Shown piece after piece: positions 1 to 8,689 of a DNA stretch of 34,716 nucleotides. The notes beneath the pieces were generated by a model. It ran no database searches. It saw nothing but the letters and a program-made list of their open reading frames with translations, and was not told the origin of the DNA. Origin of the DNA: Clostridia bacterium (GTDB lineage: Bacteria > Bacillota > Clostridia > UBA1212); NCBI GenBank assembly GCA_017625675.1, contig JAGAKK010000019.1, forward strand, positions 1 to 34,716, in the 5' to 3' direction. The position numbers and the translations under genes are program-made. Each line of letters opens with the position of its first letter. The stretch's first letter is position 1.

Positions 1-2292
1 GTGTTTACTTACGATATCACCGTCCGAAACGATGCTATCGTACTGTCTGCGGAAACGATCAGAATCAATTCTCGCAATATATCTGCGGTATGTATCGTTG
101 AGACTATGGAACTTTGCCTCTGCATATGTGTGCAAACTCTTGATACATTCGTCATCTGCCGCGAAGATAATCACGTCGATCTTGTAAGCATTCGGCTCGT
201 CCACATCAAAATACTGACGACCGTATTCGTTTGCTACGCCCTCGCTTCCGAGCTTGGTTTCGGCAAGACGGAATTGACGATCAATATCGGTATCGGTGGT
301 AGTAAACAAATCGTGAATCGAGTAGTTATCAACCGTTTCTCCAAACACATCGAATATTTGCGTAGAGAGCTTAAACTGCTGAACCATATCCGCAAGCTCG
401 TCATATCTTCCTGCTGCCTTCAAGCCTTCAGTATGGTCGTGGATCATACGAACAATATCAGCGATAACTTCCTTGGATGCCGTTTTGCAAAGCTCGGTCT
501 GAGTGAGCAAACGAGCCATCTTATAAAGCGATGCACGATAGTTGGAAATTCTTACACTTCTGACATCATAAGTCAAAAGACCGTAATCGTTGATAAACTT
601 CATTACTGCTTCACGGTCAAAGGCATCTACAAATTCTTCAACCTCCACAGCAGGCGCTTGTTCGGTAGTCGCAGGAGTTTGATTTGCATTAACGGTAGCA
701 GATGGTGTGTTCTCCGTACTTGTATGTATCGGAGTTGTTGCGGGTGTATTCACAACCGGTGCAGAAGATGTGACTGTGGGAGCAACACTCACAGATGATA
801 CAGGTGCTTCACTTGTAGTGGAGGTCACTTCCTCAGATGTGGGCGTATCAAACAACGTCATCTGTCCGGGAATGCTATGATTCGTAGGTGTGCGCTGTCT
901 TGTCGGTCTGATCGTCAGCGTTTCATATACTCTTTCCTCAAGAGACTCGCCAACAATATCTGTAGGAATGTTGCCGCCCTCGGTACTCTGCAATTCCTCA
1001 ACAACCTTTTTAACGGTTTCTGCATCAAAGTATGGCAGATAGAGGTGTACGTCATTGAGAACTTCGTCTACCAAAATTCTCGTTTGCATAGGAGTACGTA
1101 CCATACGACCGAGCAACTGCGCGATATAGGTTGCATCCTTTGCGTGACGGAAGGACATCATAGTTTCAGCTCTTGGGCAGTCCCATCCCGTAGAAAGGTT
1201 TTCCTTGAAGAAAACAACCTTGATATTTCTATCCTCTGCAATGCGAGAGGGTTCTTCATAACGTACGTTTAAGCCATTTACAGTAATAGACGCAGAAGTC
1301 TGTCCAAACGTGTGTACTACCTCACCCTCGGAAAAATGGAATCCCGTTCTTTCCTCAATCTTGCGAAGGCAATCGTCAAGATCGGTATCGGATATGCGAT
1401 CACCCGTGCTGCTCAACACTTGAACAACGAAAACGGGATTAACGTAAGCATAATGCTGTTCACGGCAATACTGCGTCCAGTGATCCCATTTTTCTTTCCA
1501 ATCGTCCGCTGCTGCTTGAAGAACCGCCATATCTTTATTGAGAGAGCTTTCCTCGGGATAGGTAATAACGATTCTATCCTTCAAAAGTCCCGAAGCGCGA
1601 ACCTCATCTGCTGTTACTACGACTTTGTGTATCGTAGATGACGTTCCCTCAACAAGACGGTTAAAGCGCTCGGAGGTAGCAGACATACCGATAACAACGG
1701 GCATAGGAGCAAGCTTGTCCTCGGAACTACCTTTAAGGAATTTTTGCATGATGGTGGTTGCGCGACTTGCTTCACGACCTTGCATTCCTCTGTGCGCCTC
1801 GTCGATGATAAGATACAAACGGTCGCTCTTTTCACGCGCAGTGTTAGCGAGAGTTTCCCAAATCGTATATTGTCTTGTGTCACTATGCTTGGTCAAGTTA
1901 GAGCTTTTACCAAGCTTCTGCGTGTTGAGAAAATAGATATGTCCATCGTCCAACACCTCACGATCAAAGGTTTCTTCCGTAATAGTGACGCACTGATCAA
2001 GACGGATTTTGTCCGCTTTCAAATCTATTTTTTGCTTGGACTGCTCGTTTAACTGCGGGGAGTCGGAAAGCCATACAAAGATGGCATTCTGCTGATCGGG
2101 ATAGATATCATCACCGAAATAGATAGACTCTATCAATGATGCCATAATAATGGTTTTACCCGCACCTGTTGGAGCAGTAAATGAAACTACTTGCGGTGAG
2201 TGCGTACGGCGATAGCTGCCAAGTGCCTCTGCACTCTGCATTCTCAATCCCGCAAGGGCCTTTTTCTGAAAAGCAAATAATTCTACTTTCAT
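1..2292 (-). CDS. res: Type III restriction enzyme Res subunit, helicase part (3' end outside window)
   Basis: ATP-dependent helicase/translocase subunit of a type III restriction-modification system, which cuts unmethylated DNA together with Mod. I translated 764 codons from the ATG at 2290-2292 with no stop before the window edge, so the C-terminal end is missing. Seen: Q-like motif FAFQ at residues 6-9, Walker A PTGAGKT at 41-47, DEAH box at 164-167, the SATSERF motif III shortly after, and QLLGRMVRTP as motif VI, a complete superfamily 2 helicase core. Residues about 480-553 (about 630-850 on the plus strand) are an unusual Ser/Thr/Pro/Val-rich linker before a further folded region. The start lies 3 bases after the mod stop and its GGGAGG ribosome site lies in the end of mod, so the two are probably translationally coupled. 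The nuclease domain could not be confirmed because the gene is cut off. Confidence 0.9.
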   Translation of the reverse strand, partial: MKVELFAFQKKALAGLRMQSAEALGSYRRTHSPQVVSFTAPTGAGKTIIMASLIESIYFGDDIYPDQQNAIFVWLSDSPQLNEQSKQKIDLKADKIRLDQCVTITEETFDREVLDDGHIYFLNTQKLGKSSNLTKHSDTRQYTIWETLANTAREKSDRLYLIIDEAHRGMQGREASRATTIMQKFLKGSSEDKLAPMPVVIGMSATSERFNRLVEGTSSTIHKVVVTADEVRASGLLKDRIVITYPEESSLNKDMAVLQAAADDWKEKWDHWTQYCREQHYAYVNPVFVVQVLSSTGDRISDTDLDDCLRKIEERTGFHFSEGEVVHTFGQTSASITVNGLNVRYEEPSRIAEDRNIKVVFFKENLSTGWDCPRAETMMSFRHAKDATYIAQLLGRMVRTPMQTRILVDEVLNDVHLYLPYFDAETVKKVVEELQSTEGGNIPTDIVGESLEERVYETLTIRPTRQRTPTNHSIPGQMTLFDTPTSEEVTSTTSEAPVSSVSVAPTVTSSAPVVNTPATTPIHTSTENTPSATVNANQTPATTEQAPAVEVEEFVDAFDREAVMKFINDYGLLTYDVRSVRISNYRASLYKMARLLTQTELCKTASKEVIADIVRMIHDHTEGLKAAGRYDELADMVQQFKLSTQIFDVFGETVDNYSIHDLFTTTDTDIDRQFRLAETKLGSEGVANEYGRQYFDVDEPNAYKIDVIIFAADDECIKSLHTYAEAKFHSLNDTYRRYIARIDSDRFRRQYDSIVSDGDIVSKH

Positions 2293-2295
2293 TTG

Positions 2296-4731
2296 TTACC
2301 TCCCAGTATTAATACGGAAATTATCGAGGTAATCTCTGTATAACTGATATGTTTTTTTGCCCTCAAACGCCGCAATCATTTCACGGTATCCGGGTTCGGA
2401 GTCGGTTACAATATAAATCGTTTTGATCTCGGGATGCTCTGCAATCTGTTTTTCAAACGTCATATAGGACATTTCATCAATCAATACTGCAAACTTGTTT
2501 TCGGGAAGGATCAGCATATCGAGAATATCCTCGCTAACAGTAGGACATTTGCCGATTGCACCCGCTTTCATCCACAGAGTCGGAAGCATTTCCTTGAACT
2601 GTCTGCCGAGAGCAACCGAAGTCTTGTCAAGGAATCCAAGTTTGAAGAAGGCGGCATTGGCTTTAAATCCACAAGACATATTGAATTTGACGGGAACGGT
2701 TTGGGTTATTGAGGTGAAATTCTCTCCAATCCAATATTTAACTTTTTTAACCACTTTGGCATTGACTGTAACAACAATAAATTCCGTAATATGTTCCATC
2801 TCAAAAAGGTCATTCAACCAATCATCAACAAAAGAATCATCTAACAATATAGACACCGTATGTTTCTCATCATCAGAAACAATGTACTTGGTGTCGCCTT
2901 TCACCAAGGACGCCGGCAAAATATTCTTTGACGCCATGGATACAAATTGCTTTTTATCTGATAGATTCCAATCTATTATGGAATTCGCAAATTTTATTTG
3001 TGTTATTTTGCGCTTTTGTTCCTTGGTTTGTGTTAATGTGGTAAAATATGTATCATTTATAGGTTTGCCATCAACATCAACACCCAATATCGAACATTTG
3101 GTTCGGGGCCATGTTACGTAATGGGCTATGCCTCGATTTTCCCACTCTTCACTTCCTTGTTTAATTCCGCGAGATTCAAAATCCTTACGTTCGTCTTCGG
3201 AAATCTCATTGTTTGTTACAAGAATGCACCTACGATGTCCATTATCCTCAGCATTTAGAAGATTTATCGCATGCAGAGTTGTTCCAGAACCAGCAAAAAA
3301 GTCTACAACTAATGCATCGAGTTTATTGCCAACAAAAAATCGAATCGTATCGTGTACGGAATAAAGAGATTTTGGGAAAGAAAAATGGTGACCCGGAAGT
3401 ATTTTTTTGATAATGTTGGAGCCAAAATCATATGACTTATGGGTGCTTTGAAACCATACACTTTTGGGCGGAACCACTTCGCCTTCCGTTCCAATGTGAT
3501 CGATATTTAATGACCCGTCTGGACGTTTTCCATTAACCTCAATTTCTCCAGACTCAATACGCTTTTGCATTCCGGATCGTATATAAGAAAATGTCCAACG
3601 ATTATGAGCTTTATCGTAATCATTGACTCGCAAATATCCTTTGGATACCCATTCGCGTGTGGTAGAAGGAATTGCTCCCCAAATAGACTCCAGCCCGTGA
3701 GAGTTAATCGGGAAAACTGCTGTTGTCCCTTCAACTACAGGAAAATCTGATGGCTTATTATGTAGTTCCATAGGTTCGCCTACAGCTACAATCGATTTTG
3801 TTTCCTCGTTAATGTATATAGGAAAAAACTGCTTATTAGTGGATGAGCGTAGGTTGTTAGGTCTATTGAATCCGTACCAAACACGCGCTTTATCATTTTC
3901 GTCAGTCGTGCCAAGCATATTATTTTCTGTCTTGACGACAACAGATGATCCCATTCTACAAACAAAGATATATTCCTCAACTCGAGAAAACTCATTATCT
4001 CTGTTTGTACCTCGAGGATTAATTATATCGGTAATCATTTGAATATTTGCTTCAGGGAACATTTCCTCAAGTAAACAACCGAGATGCAAATACTCCTTTT
4101 CATCTATTGTAATAATTAGAACAGAGTCTTTAGGATTAAGTAATTTCTTAGCAATTTTCAGACGCTTCTGCATAAACGACAGCCACTTACTATGACGGTA
4201 TGTATCCGCGCCATCAACATAATCGTTATTATATTTCCAATCCTTTGCACCCGTATTGTAAGGCGGATCAATATAGATACAATCTACCTTTCTGGCATAT
4301 AGATACTCAAGAAGTTGAAGCGCGTGATAGTTGTCGGCTTCAATGAGAGTGTGCCAAAGATCACTATCGGGAGCATTGCAAACACTATCCATCGGCTTGA
4401 GATAGGGATAGATCGCATCACCAAACTCTGCCACGGTCACAAGCTCGTTCACCTTAAAGGTCGCAACCTCGTCCGCATCCTTCTTCTTGCACTCTGCCTC
4501 ATCGCCTTTGATTTTCAGTACTCTGTAAACCTCGCTCACCTTGCCGGTTTTGAGCGCAACAAGAGCACCTCTCTTAATGGGAATGTCATAAAGAGGCGTA
4601 CATTCGGGCAGATGCTCCTCGAACACGAGTCCAAATTTCTTCTGTTTATTCATTCGGTCAACTTCGGCTTGTATTCTCGCACGAAGCTCCGGATTTTCTA
4701 TTTGAGCGATCAAATCATTAATTGCTGCCAT
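2296..4731 (-). CDS. mod: Type III site-specific DNA methyltransferase (Mod subunit)
   Basis: Modification and recognition subunit of the type III system; the family transfers methyl from S-adenosylmethionine to an adenine N6 and supplies sequence specificity to Res. The 811-residue protein has motif IV DPPYNTG at 155-161 before the SAM-binding motif FFAGSGTT at 478-485, the beta-class order typical of type III Mod. The region between them (about 165-470) would carry the target recognition domain. The ATG at 4729-4731 follows AAGGAG. It is 27 bases after the small gene upstream and 3 bases before res. The middle is visibly AT-richer than both ends: rows I counted at 4501-4620 are 48% GC, rows starting 2941, 3301 and 3961 are 25%, 38% and 35%, and the row at 2341 is 45%. 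This mosaic suggests exchange of the central specificity region. Confidence 0.95.
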   Translation of the reverse strand: MAAINDLIAQIENPELRARIQAEVDRMNKQKKFGLVFEEHLPECTPLYDIPIKRGALVALKTGKVSEVYRVLKIKGDEAECKKKDADEVATFKVNELVTVAEFGDAIYPYLKPMDSVCNAPDSDLWHTLIEADNYHALQLLEYLYARKVDCIYIDPPYNTGAKDWKYNNDYVDGADTYRHSKWLSFMQKRLKIAKKLLNPKDSVLIITIDEKEYLHLGCLLEEMFPEANIQMITDIINPRGTNRDNEFSRVEEYIFVCRMGSSVVVKTENNMLGTTDENDKARVWYGFNRPNNLRSSTNKQFFPIYINEETKSIVAVGEPMELHNKPSDFPVVEGTTAVFPINSHGLESIWGAIPSTTREWVSKGYLRVNDYDKAHNRWTFSYIRSGMQKRIESGEIEVNGKRPDGSLNIDHIGTEGEVVPPKSVWFQSTHKSYDFGSNIIKKILPGHHFSFPKSLYSVHDTIRFFVGNKLDALVVDFFAGSGTTLHAINLLNAEDNGHRRCILVTNNEISEDERKDFESRGIKQGSEEWENRGIAHYVTWPRTKCSILGVDVDGKPINDTYFTTLTQTKEQKRKITQIKFANSIIDWNLSDKKQFVSMASKNILPASLVKGDTKYIVSDDEKHTVSILLDDSFVDDWLNDLFEMEHITEFIVVTVNAKVVKKVKYWIGENFTSITQTVPVKFNMSCGFKANAAFFKLGFLDKTSVALGRQFKEMLPTLWMKAGAIGKCPTVSEDILDMLILPENKFAVLIDEMSYMTFEKQIAEHPEIKTIYIVTDSEPGYREMIAAFEGKKTYQLYRDYLDNFRINTGR

Positions 4732-4758
4732 TTGTGTTCTCCTTTGTTATTAGAGATA

Positions 4759-5070
4759 TCATATCTTAGCTTTATCTTCTAACTCCAATTTCGCAAGTTT
4801 TGCTTTTAGAATATCTATTTGAAATTGTATGTTCGCAATGATAAGGTTATTGTCTGCTTGATAAAGATTGATACCACTGCTTTCCGCTTGCTTGAGCTTG
4901 GTTGATGCCGCAATTTCAACATCTGTATTCTGTAGGCATGTTATTTTTTCAATTGCATCATTCCGATCAAGAAAACCGGAAATCTGAAATTGACAAATTA
5001 TTCTTTCGCGTTCGCCAATATCCTTTGCGATAGACATCTTATCGTATTCTGTTTTAATCGGATTGCTCAT
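4759..5070 (-). CDS. Small 103-residue protein of unknown function in type III R-M operon
   Basis: I do not recognise a family. The ORF has an ATG at 5068-5070 with a good GGAGAAA ribosome site, and its TGA stop lies 27 bases before mod, so it is probably co-transcribed with mod and res. The protein is soluble and charged; its last third (about residues 75-103) is rich in Leu/Ile/Ala/Lys/Glu with a heptad-like pattern (IQFQIDILKAKLAKLELED), suggesting a short coiled coil. The N-terminal half is mixed alpha/beta-like with no catalytic motif I can name. Other type III operons sometimes carry an accessory gene near mod and res, but this one is much shorter than the DUF4391 proteins found there. 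Accessory, inhibitor or assembly roles are guesses from position only. Confidence 0.7.
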   Translation of the reverse strand: MSNPIKTEYDKMSIAKDIGERERIICQFQISGFLDRNDAIEKITCLQNTDVEIAASTKLKQAESSGINLYQADNNLIIANIQFQIDILKAKLAKLELEDKAKI

Positions 5071-5116
5071 TATAATATTTCTCCATTCTTAAATTTCACA
5101 TATATCTACAATTTCG

Positions 5117-5136
5117 CACTAATTGTTTCACTAATT
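5117..5136 (-). repeat. Direct repeat pair upstream of the small defence gene
   Basis: CACTAATT occurs at 5117-5124 and again at 5129-5136 (12-base period), in the 102-base gap between the AlbA_2 gene and the 103-residue gene. Next to it at 5135-5150 is a short inverted repeat, TTCTT-6-AAGAA. I see no convincing promoter for the minus strand here, so an operator role is only possible. Confidence 0.35.
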
Positions 5137-5172
5137 CTTGACTTGAAGAATAGACATCCGTAGGGATAATGA

Positions 5173-6597
5173 TTATGCCTTAACAAACTTCTGATTTGAA
5201 CTCTTAGGCTTGTCGGGCATTGTCATTTTCAGTTTTCCATCAGCAACAAGCGGTGCTACAATTTGTGACATCACATGGTTTTTGGATTTGCCGACAAAAG
5301 CTACGATTTCCGCTCTGGTTCGGGGAGTTGAACAAAACTCCACGAGCGAATCAGAAACAGGCATTGTTTCGGCAAACAACCCATTTTTCATAACCACCTT
5401 AAATTCGCCGTGGACAACGGAGAACAAAGGTGCAGGAAGTCCTGCGTTTGCAAACTCACTGCGCATTGTAGGAATGCCCGAGTATCTATTCTCTGTTACA
5501 TTCAAAAGCTCAAGCATATTTGCGAGTGCGGCATTTCTTGTTTCGGGACGAACCTTGCCGAGCGCATCAATAGAGATTTTTCCGTACAGGCCACCACTGT
5601 TGATAATCTCCATACGGTCGCGGTACATCTCAATGCGAATGGGAACATTTTCTGTATGAACACTGTAATCACGATGTACCAAAGCGTTAAGGATTGCTTC
5701 ACGAACGGCCTTTATCGGATATTCGGGCTTGTCTGCTCGCTGGCCGTTGTCATTTATGATCGTTTTGGTGCGGCTGTTCTTACGAACAAATTCAACGGCT
5801 TCTTCAAGCATATCGGGAATTGCACCGGTGATACGTTTATTATCAATAAATCTCTCACCGTCACCGCCAACTGTTCCTTGCTCAGTTCCGGGGAGTGAAA
5901 CGGCGGTAATGCAAAGCTGAGGGAAATACGCCTGGGGATATTTCGAGAAGGTCATAAGTCCTGCCAGAGTAGGGATGCCATCATTGGTAATGCCCATTAG
6001 CTCCAGGATTTCCTCTTCGGAAACATTCTCTGCAAGGTTCTTTCTCTCGCTTTTAACAGCGGAAAGATACGTGTTCATTCGCTTTTCATCGATCATATTG
6101 AGTTTGCCGTTCTCGACAACGCGGATGTCGTCACGAGTTCTCTTGCGAAATGCTTCGTAACTATAAATCTCGTATTCGCTCATTGGCTCGTCGGATTCAC
6201 CGACGCGCACATAAGAACCTTTGATGCGACCTACACCTTTATAGAATACAGGACGTTCAGAAATATCTACTCCGGGAATTTCAGCAGATACAACGGTCTT
6301 TCCGTCAATCTCGCAAACCGTAAACAAAGCACGCACAGCCGGTTCCATTTGCTTACATTGCTCGGTTACTTTTTTCTGAAGATCTTGAGCATCATAGACA
6401 CCCTTCACAGTATAATTATCCGCTTCATCAACACCAAAAATAATAATGCCGCCTTCATCTTGATTAGAGAATGATGAAAGAGTATCAAACAATCTCGTGG
6501 GGCAGCCATGTACCGCTGCCTTTAATTCAATAGTTTGAGATTCAGTTTTTAAGATTTTTATATCTAAAACGATTTTTTTCAGAGCTTCCGTTTGCAT
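5173..6597 (-). CDS. AlbA_2/Schlafen-type ATP-binding protein with C-terminal winged helix
   Basis: Belongs to the bacterial AlbA_2 (Schlafen-like, formerly divergent AAA_4) family, often found in defence islands; molecular role not settled. With the chosen start it has 474 residues. Seen: an AlbA_2 core at about 18-130 (ELKAAV, then SFSNQDEGGIIIFGVDE at 42-58), a GHKL-like HATPase_c_4 region at about 290-395 containing REAILNALVHRDYS (299-312), and a winged-helix-like tail at about 415-460. The reading frame opens further upstream (to 6732), but the ATG at 6595-6597 is preceded by AAGGAGG at ideal spacing and the longer version would run through the promoter. It is first in a run of four same-strand genes ending in mod-res. 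The wing and the repeats upstream suggest autoregulation. Confidence 0.85.
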   Translation of the reverse strand: MQTEALKKIVLDIKILKTESQTIELKAAVHGCPTRLFDTLSSFSNQDEGGIIIFGVDEADNYTVKGVYDAQDLQKKVTEQCKQMEPAVRALFTVCEIDGKTVVSAEIPGVDISERPVFYKGVGRIKGSYVRVGESDEPMSEYEIYSYEAFRKRTRDDIRVVENGKLNMIDEKRMNTYLSAVKSERKNLAENVSEEEILELMGITNDGIPTLAGLMTFSKYPQAYFPQLCITAVSLPGTEQGTVGGDGERFIDNKRITGAIPDMLEEAVEFVRKNSRTKTIINDNGQRADKPEYPIKAVREAILNALVHRDYSVHTENVPIRIEMYRDRMEIINSGGLYGKISIDALGKVRPETRNAALANMLELLNVTENRYSGIPTMRSEFANAGLPAPLFSVVHGEFKVVMKNGLFAETMPVSDSLVEFCSTPRTRAEIVAFVGKSKNHVMSQIVAPLVADGKLKMTMPDKPKSSNQKFVKA

Positions 6598-6627
6598 GAA
6601 CGCTTCCTCCTTAAAGATACTGGTTTT

Positions 6628-6656
6628 ATTATACACTATTTGCACAATTAACGCAA
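6628..6656 (-). promoter_or_regulatory. SigA-type promoter of the defence module
   Basis: Read on the minus strand: -35 TTGCGT (6651-6656), 17-base spacer, -10 TATAAT (6628-6633, a perfect consensus). It is 31 bases from the AlbA_2 gene start, which has its own AAGGAGG. Confidence 0.8.
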
Positions 6657-6660
6657 GAAA

Positions 6661-6711
6661 TAACGATAAAAGGGAAGAATTAACGACATCGTTAATTCTT
6701 ATCGTTAATTC
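6661..6711 (-). promoter_or_regulatory. Operator-like cluster of GAATTAACGA repeats
   Basis: Directly upstream of the -35 box. GAATTAACGA (6677-6686) faces TCGTTAATTC (6689-6698) as a perfect 10-base inverted repeat with a 2-base gap; TCGTTAATTC recurs at 6702-6711 as a direct repeat, and TAACGATAA (6661-6669) is the inverse of TTATCGTTA (6699-6707). Three to four copies of one half-site in both orientations beside a strong promoter are what a dimeric repressor or activator site would look like. The protein that binds is unknown. Confidence 0.6.
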
Positions 6712-6765
6712 TAAATTAATTTGTTGTACCATTCAGCAATACTACATTGTAAGTGGTGCACAAAA

Positions 6766-6795
6766 GAAAAAAGGCTGAAAAACAGCCCTTTTTTT
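6766..6795 (-). terminator. Rho-independent terminator (works on either strand)
   Basis: GGCTG (6773-6777) and CAGCC (6783-6787) form a stem with a 5-base loop, flanked by an A-run on one side and a T-run on the other. On the minus strand it begins at the stop codon of the alpha-galactosidase, so it ends the asnS operon and isolates it from the defence module. Confidence 0.85.
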
Positions 6796-8689
6796 ACAAA
6801 TTTTCCACAATAAAACACCTTGAAGAATGAGGCGCCATATCAAAAACAATTTTGCCCTCTGCATTAACGGTGAGAGTTTCTGTTTCGCCGCTGAAAACAT
6901 CCTTAAAAAGATATTTTTCTTTAGCGTTACCGAAATAGTCGCCGGGTACAAACTCTTTCTTGCAAGGCTCCTCGCCCCAATTATACAAAGCGCACAGATA
7001 CGCCTCATCATTGCCTTTGAGCTTAATATACGTTTCCGTGGCGTAAGGAAATTCAAAGAAATCCTTCGGCCTTGCGGCATCGTTTTCTGTAAGAGAAGAA
7101 AGTTCTTCGGAAAGCTCATACACTTTCTTTACAAGAGCAAGCCTTTCGGGTGAAAGCTTGTCAAGTTCTTCATTAACGAGAACATGGCCGCCGCTTGTTA
7201 AAACAACAGTCGCCCAGAGCTTTGCCTCGTCGTCGCTTAAAACGAGGGCATCATCCTCGTAGGGCGTTTGATAATCTCTTACCAGGAGAGCATCAGGGTC
7301 GTTTACAAACACCTTCTTATGGTAAAAACTTCTGAGAATAATATTCTGCGCATCAAGCTTAATTATCTCAAAAGGCGTAGGGGCGCCGTTCTTCCCTGCT
7401 CCGCCCCAGGAAATGTCGGGAGACACTCTTATAGAGTCAAAAACTCCGATAGACTCGCCCACAGGAGCGCCGCAAGAGAGCATGAATTTGTCATCGCCCA
7501 CAGTTTCTCTGATAAGCTTCGTCCACTTTTTATAGAGCGCAACGGAATAGTCGGACTCATATTGCACCAGTGTTCCGAATGCAACTCTGTACAGAAGATT
7601 CGTTATAAAATCAATCTTAAAATAAGTAACGCCGTATTCCTCTGCAGCCCTTTTAAAAATCTCACGGGTCATTTCAAGGACTTTTTCCTTGCCGATATCA
7701 AGAGCGTAAATTGCGCCGTTTCTGTCTGCTGTAAGGGCGTTGTCACCGCCGAAGCATTTAAGAAGAGAACCGTCAGGCTGTCTTACTAAAAGGTCATTGA
7801 AATTATCAAAATTCTCCGAAGTGTCCCTCACAAGGCCGGGAGCATACCAAAGGCCGAAATCAAGGCCCAGTCCGTCAAGGGTCTTTTTAAGACCTTTCAT
7901 ACCATTGGGGTACTTCTCAAAATTGTCTGTCCAATATGCTCCGAAGGAGCCATCCTTTTGCCAGCCGTCATCAAGCTGGATAAGATTTGCCCCAAGGCCG
8001 TAAAGCTCTTTTTTTACGTTCTCAGCCTGCCTTACCACCTTTTCCTCGTCTGCGCTTCCGTAGTAGCAGGACCAGGAGGACCAGCCTTTTGGAATATATT
8101 TAAACGCAGGGATTTTGTGGAATGCCGCAAGGTAGTCGGTATACAGTTCAAAGAAGTCGTTGGCAGCAAGGGAATCATCCACGAAAAGCTGCTCTAAAAC
8201 GTATTTTTCTCCGGCATTTACAGTCTTGTTTTCAAGCTCAAATTCTGCTCTTATTTTTTTGCCTTCCGTAAAACGGAATCTTGTATAAAATCTCTCAAAA
8301 GTTGCAAAAGCAAGGTTTACAAAGCCGCCGTCCTCGCCCTTTGCCATAAAAATATCCCTTGCAAAATAGTCCTTGGGACTTTTCTCTTCATCGTACTCAA
8401 GAATCCTTGCAAAGGCATTGGTACAGCAGGCCGCATCGTAAAAGAGAACCTTTCCGGAAGGCAGGTCCGCATACAGCGCCCCATAAGAAAGAGCAACGTC
8501 CTTTGAAGCGACAAAGGATATCTCAAACGGACAATCGTTACCCTTTGATTTTACATTAACGTCAATTTTAAAATCGTCAAAGGTCAATATAAAAGACAGA
8601 CCGCTCTTGCAAGCGGCCGCCTCTACGAAATCAATTTTAAAATCTCTTTTCACACCCCAAGCGGTGCAGATCTCAAAAACTCCTGTCAT
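6794..8689 (-). CDS. Alpha-galactosidase-like glycoside hydrolase (GH36-type)
   Basis: Predicted to release alpha-linked galactose (or a related sugar) from oligosaccharides such as melibiose or raffinose; no signal peptide, so it probably acts in the cytoplasm on imported sugars. The 631 residues show an N-terminal beta-rich domain (about 1-190) then the TIM-barrel: PKGWSSWSCYY (200-210), QLDDGWQ (238-244), YFKIDF with candidate nucleophile D360, and RVSPDI with candidate acid/base D425. The length suits GH36-like enzymes somewhat shorter than the 720-residue classical type. The ATG at 8687-8689 overlaps the asnS stop by 4 bases (ATGA), implying translational coupling. A housekeeping synthetase coupled to a sugar hydrolase is odd. 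Exact substrate not resolvable; GH27/GH36-like subgroup enzymes with other specificities are possible. Confidence 0.85.
   Translation of the reverse strand: MTGVFEICTAWGVKRDFKIDFVEAAACKSGLSFILTFDDFKIDVNVKSKGNDCPFEISFVASKDVALSYGALYADLPSGKVLFYDAACCTNAFARILEYDEEKSPKDYFARDIFMAKGEDGGFVNLAFATFERFYTRFRFTEGKKIRAEFELENKTVNAGEKYVLEQLFVDDSLAANDFFELYTDYLAAFHKIPAFKYIPKGWSSWSCYYGSADEEKVVRQAENVKKELYGLGANLIQLDDGWQKDGSFGAYWTDNFEKYPNGMKGLKKTLDGLGLDFGLWYAPGLVRDTSENFDNFNDLLVRQPDGSLLKCFGGDNALTADRNGAIYALDIGKEKVLEMTREIFKRAAEEYGVTYFKIDFITNLLYRVAFGTLVQYESDYSVALYKKWTKLIRETVGDDKFMLSCGAPVGESIGVFDSIRVSPDISWGGAGKNGAPTPFEIIKLDAQNIILRSFYHKKVFVNDPDALLVRDYQTPYEDDALVLSDDEAKLWATVVLTSGGHVLVNEELDKLSPERLALVKKVYELSEELSSLTENDAARPKDFFEFPYATETYIKLKGNDEAYLCALYNWGEEPCKKEFVPGDYFGNAKEKYLFKDVFSGETETLTVNAEGKIVFDMAPHSSRCFIVENL

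Noticed and set aside
1-798. Plus-strand ORF of 265 codons at the window start
   Set aside because: It is the opposite strand of res; the minus-strand frame encodes the continuous Res protein.
6598-6732. Upstream extension of the AlbA_2 protein
   Set aside because: The extra 45 codons run through a consensus promoter and repeat cluster, and the ATG at 6597 has an AAGGAGG site.
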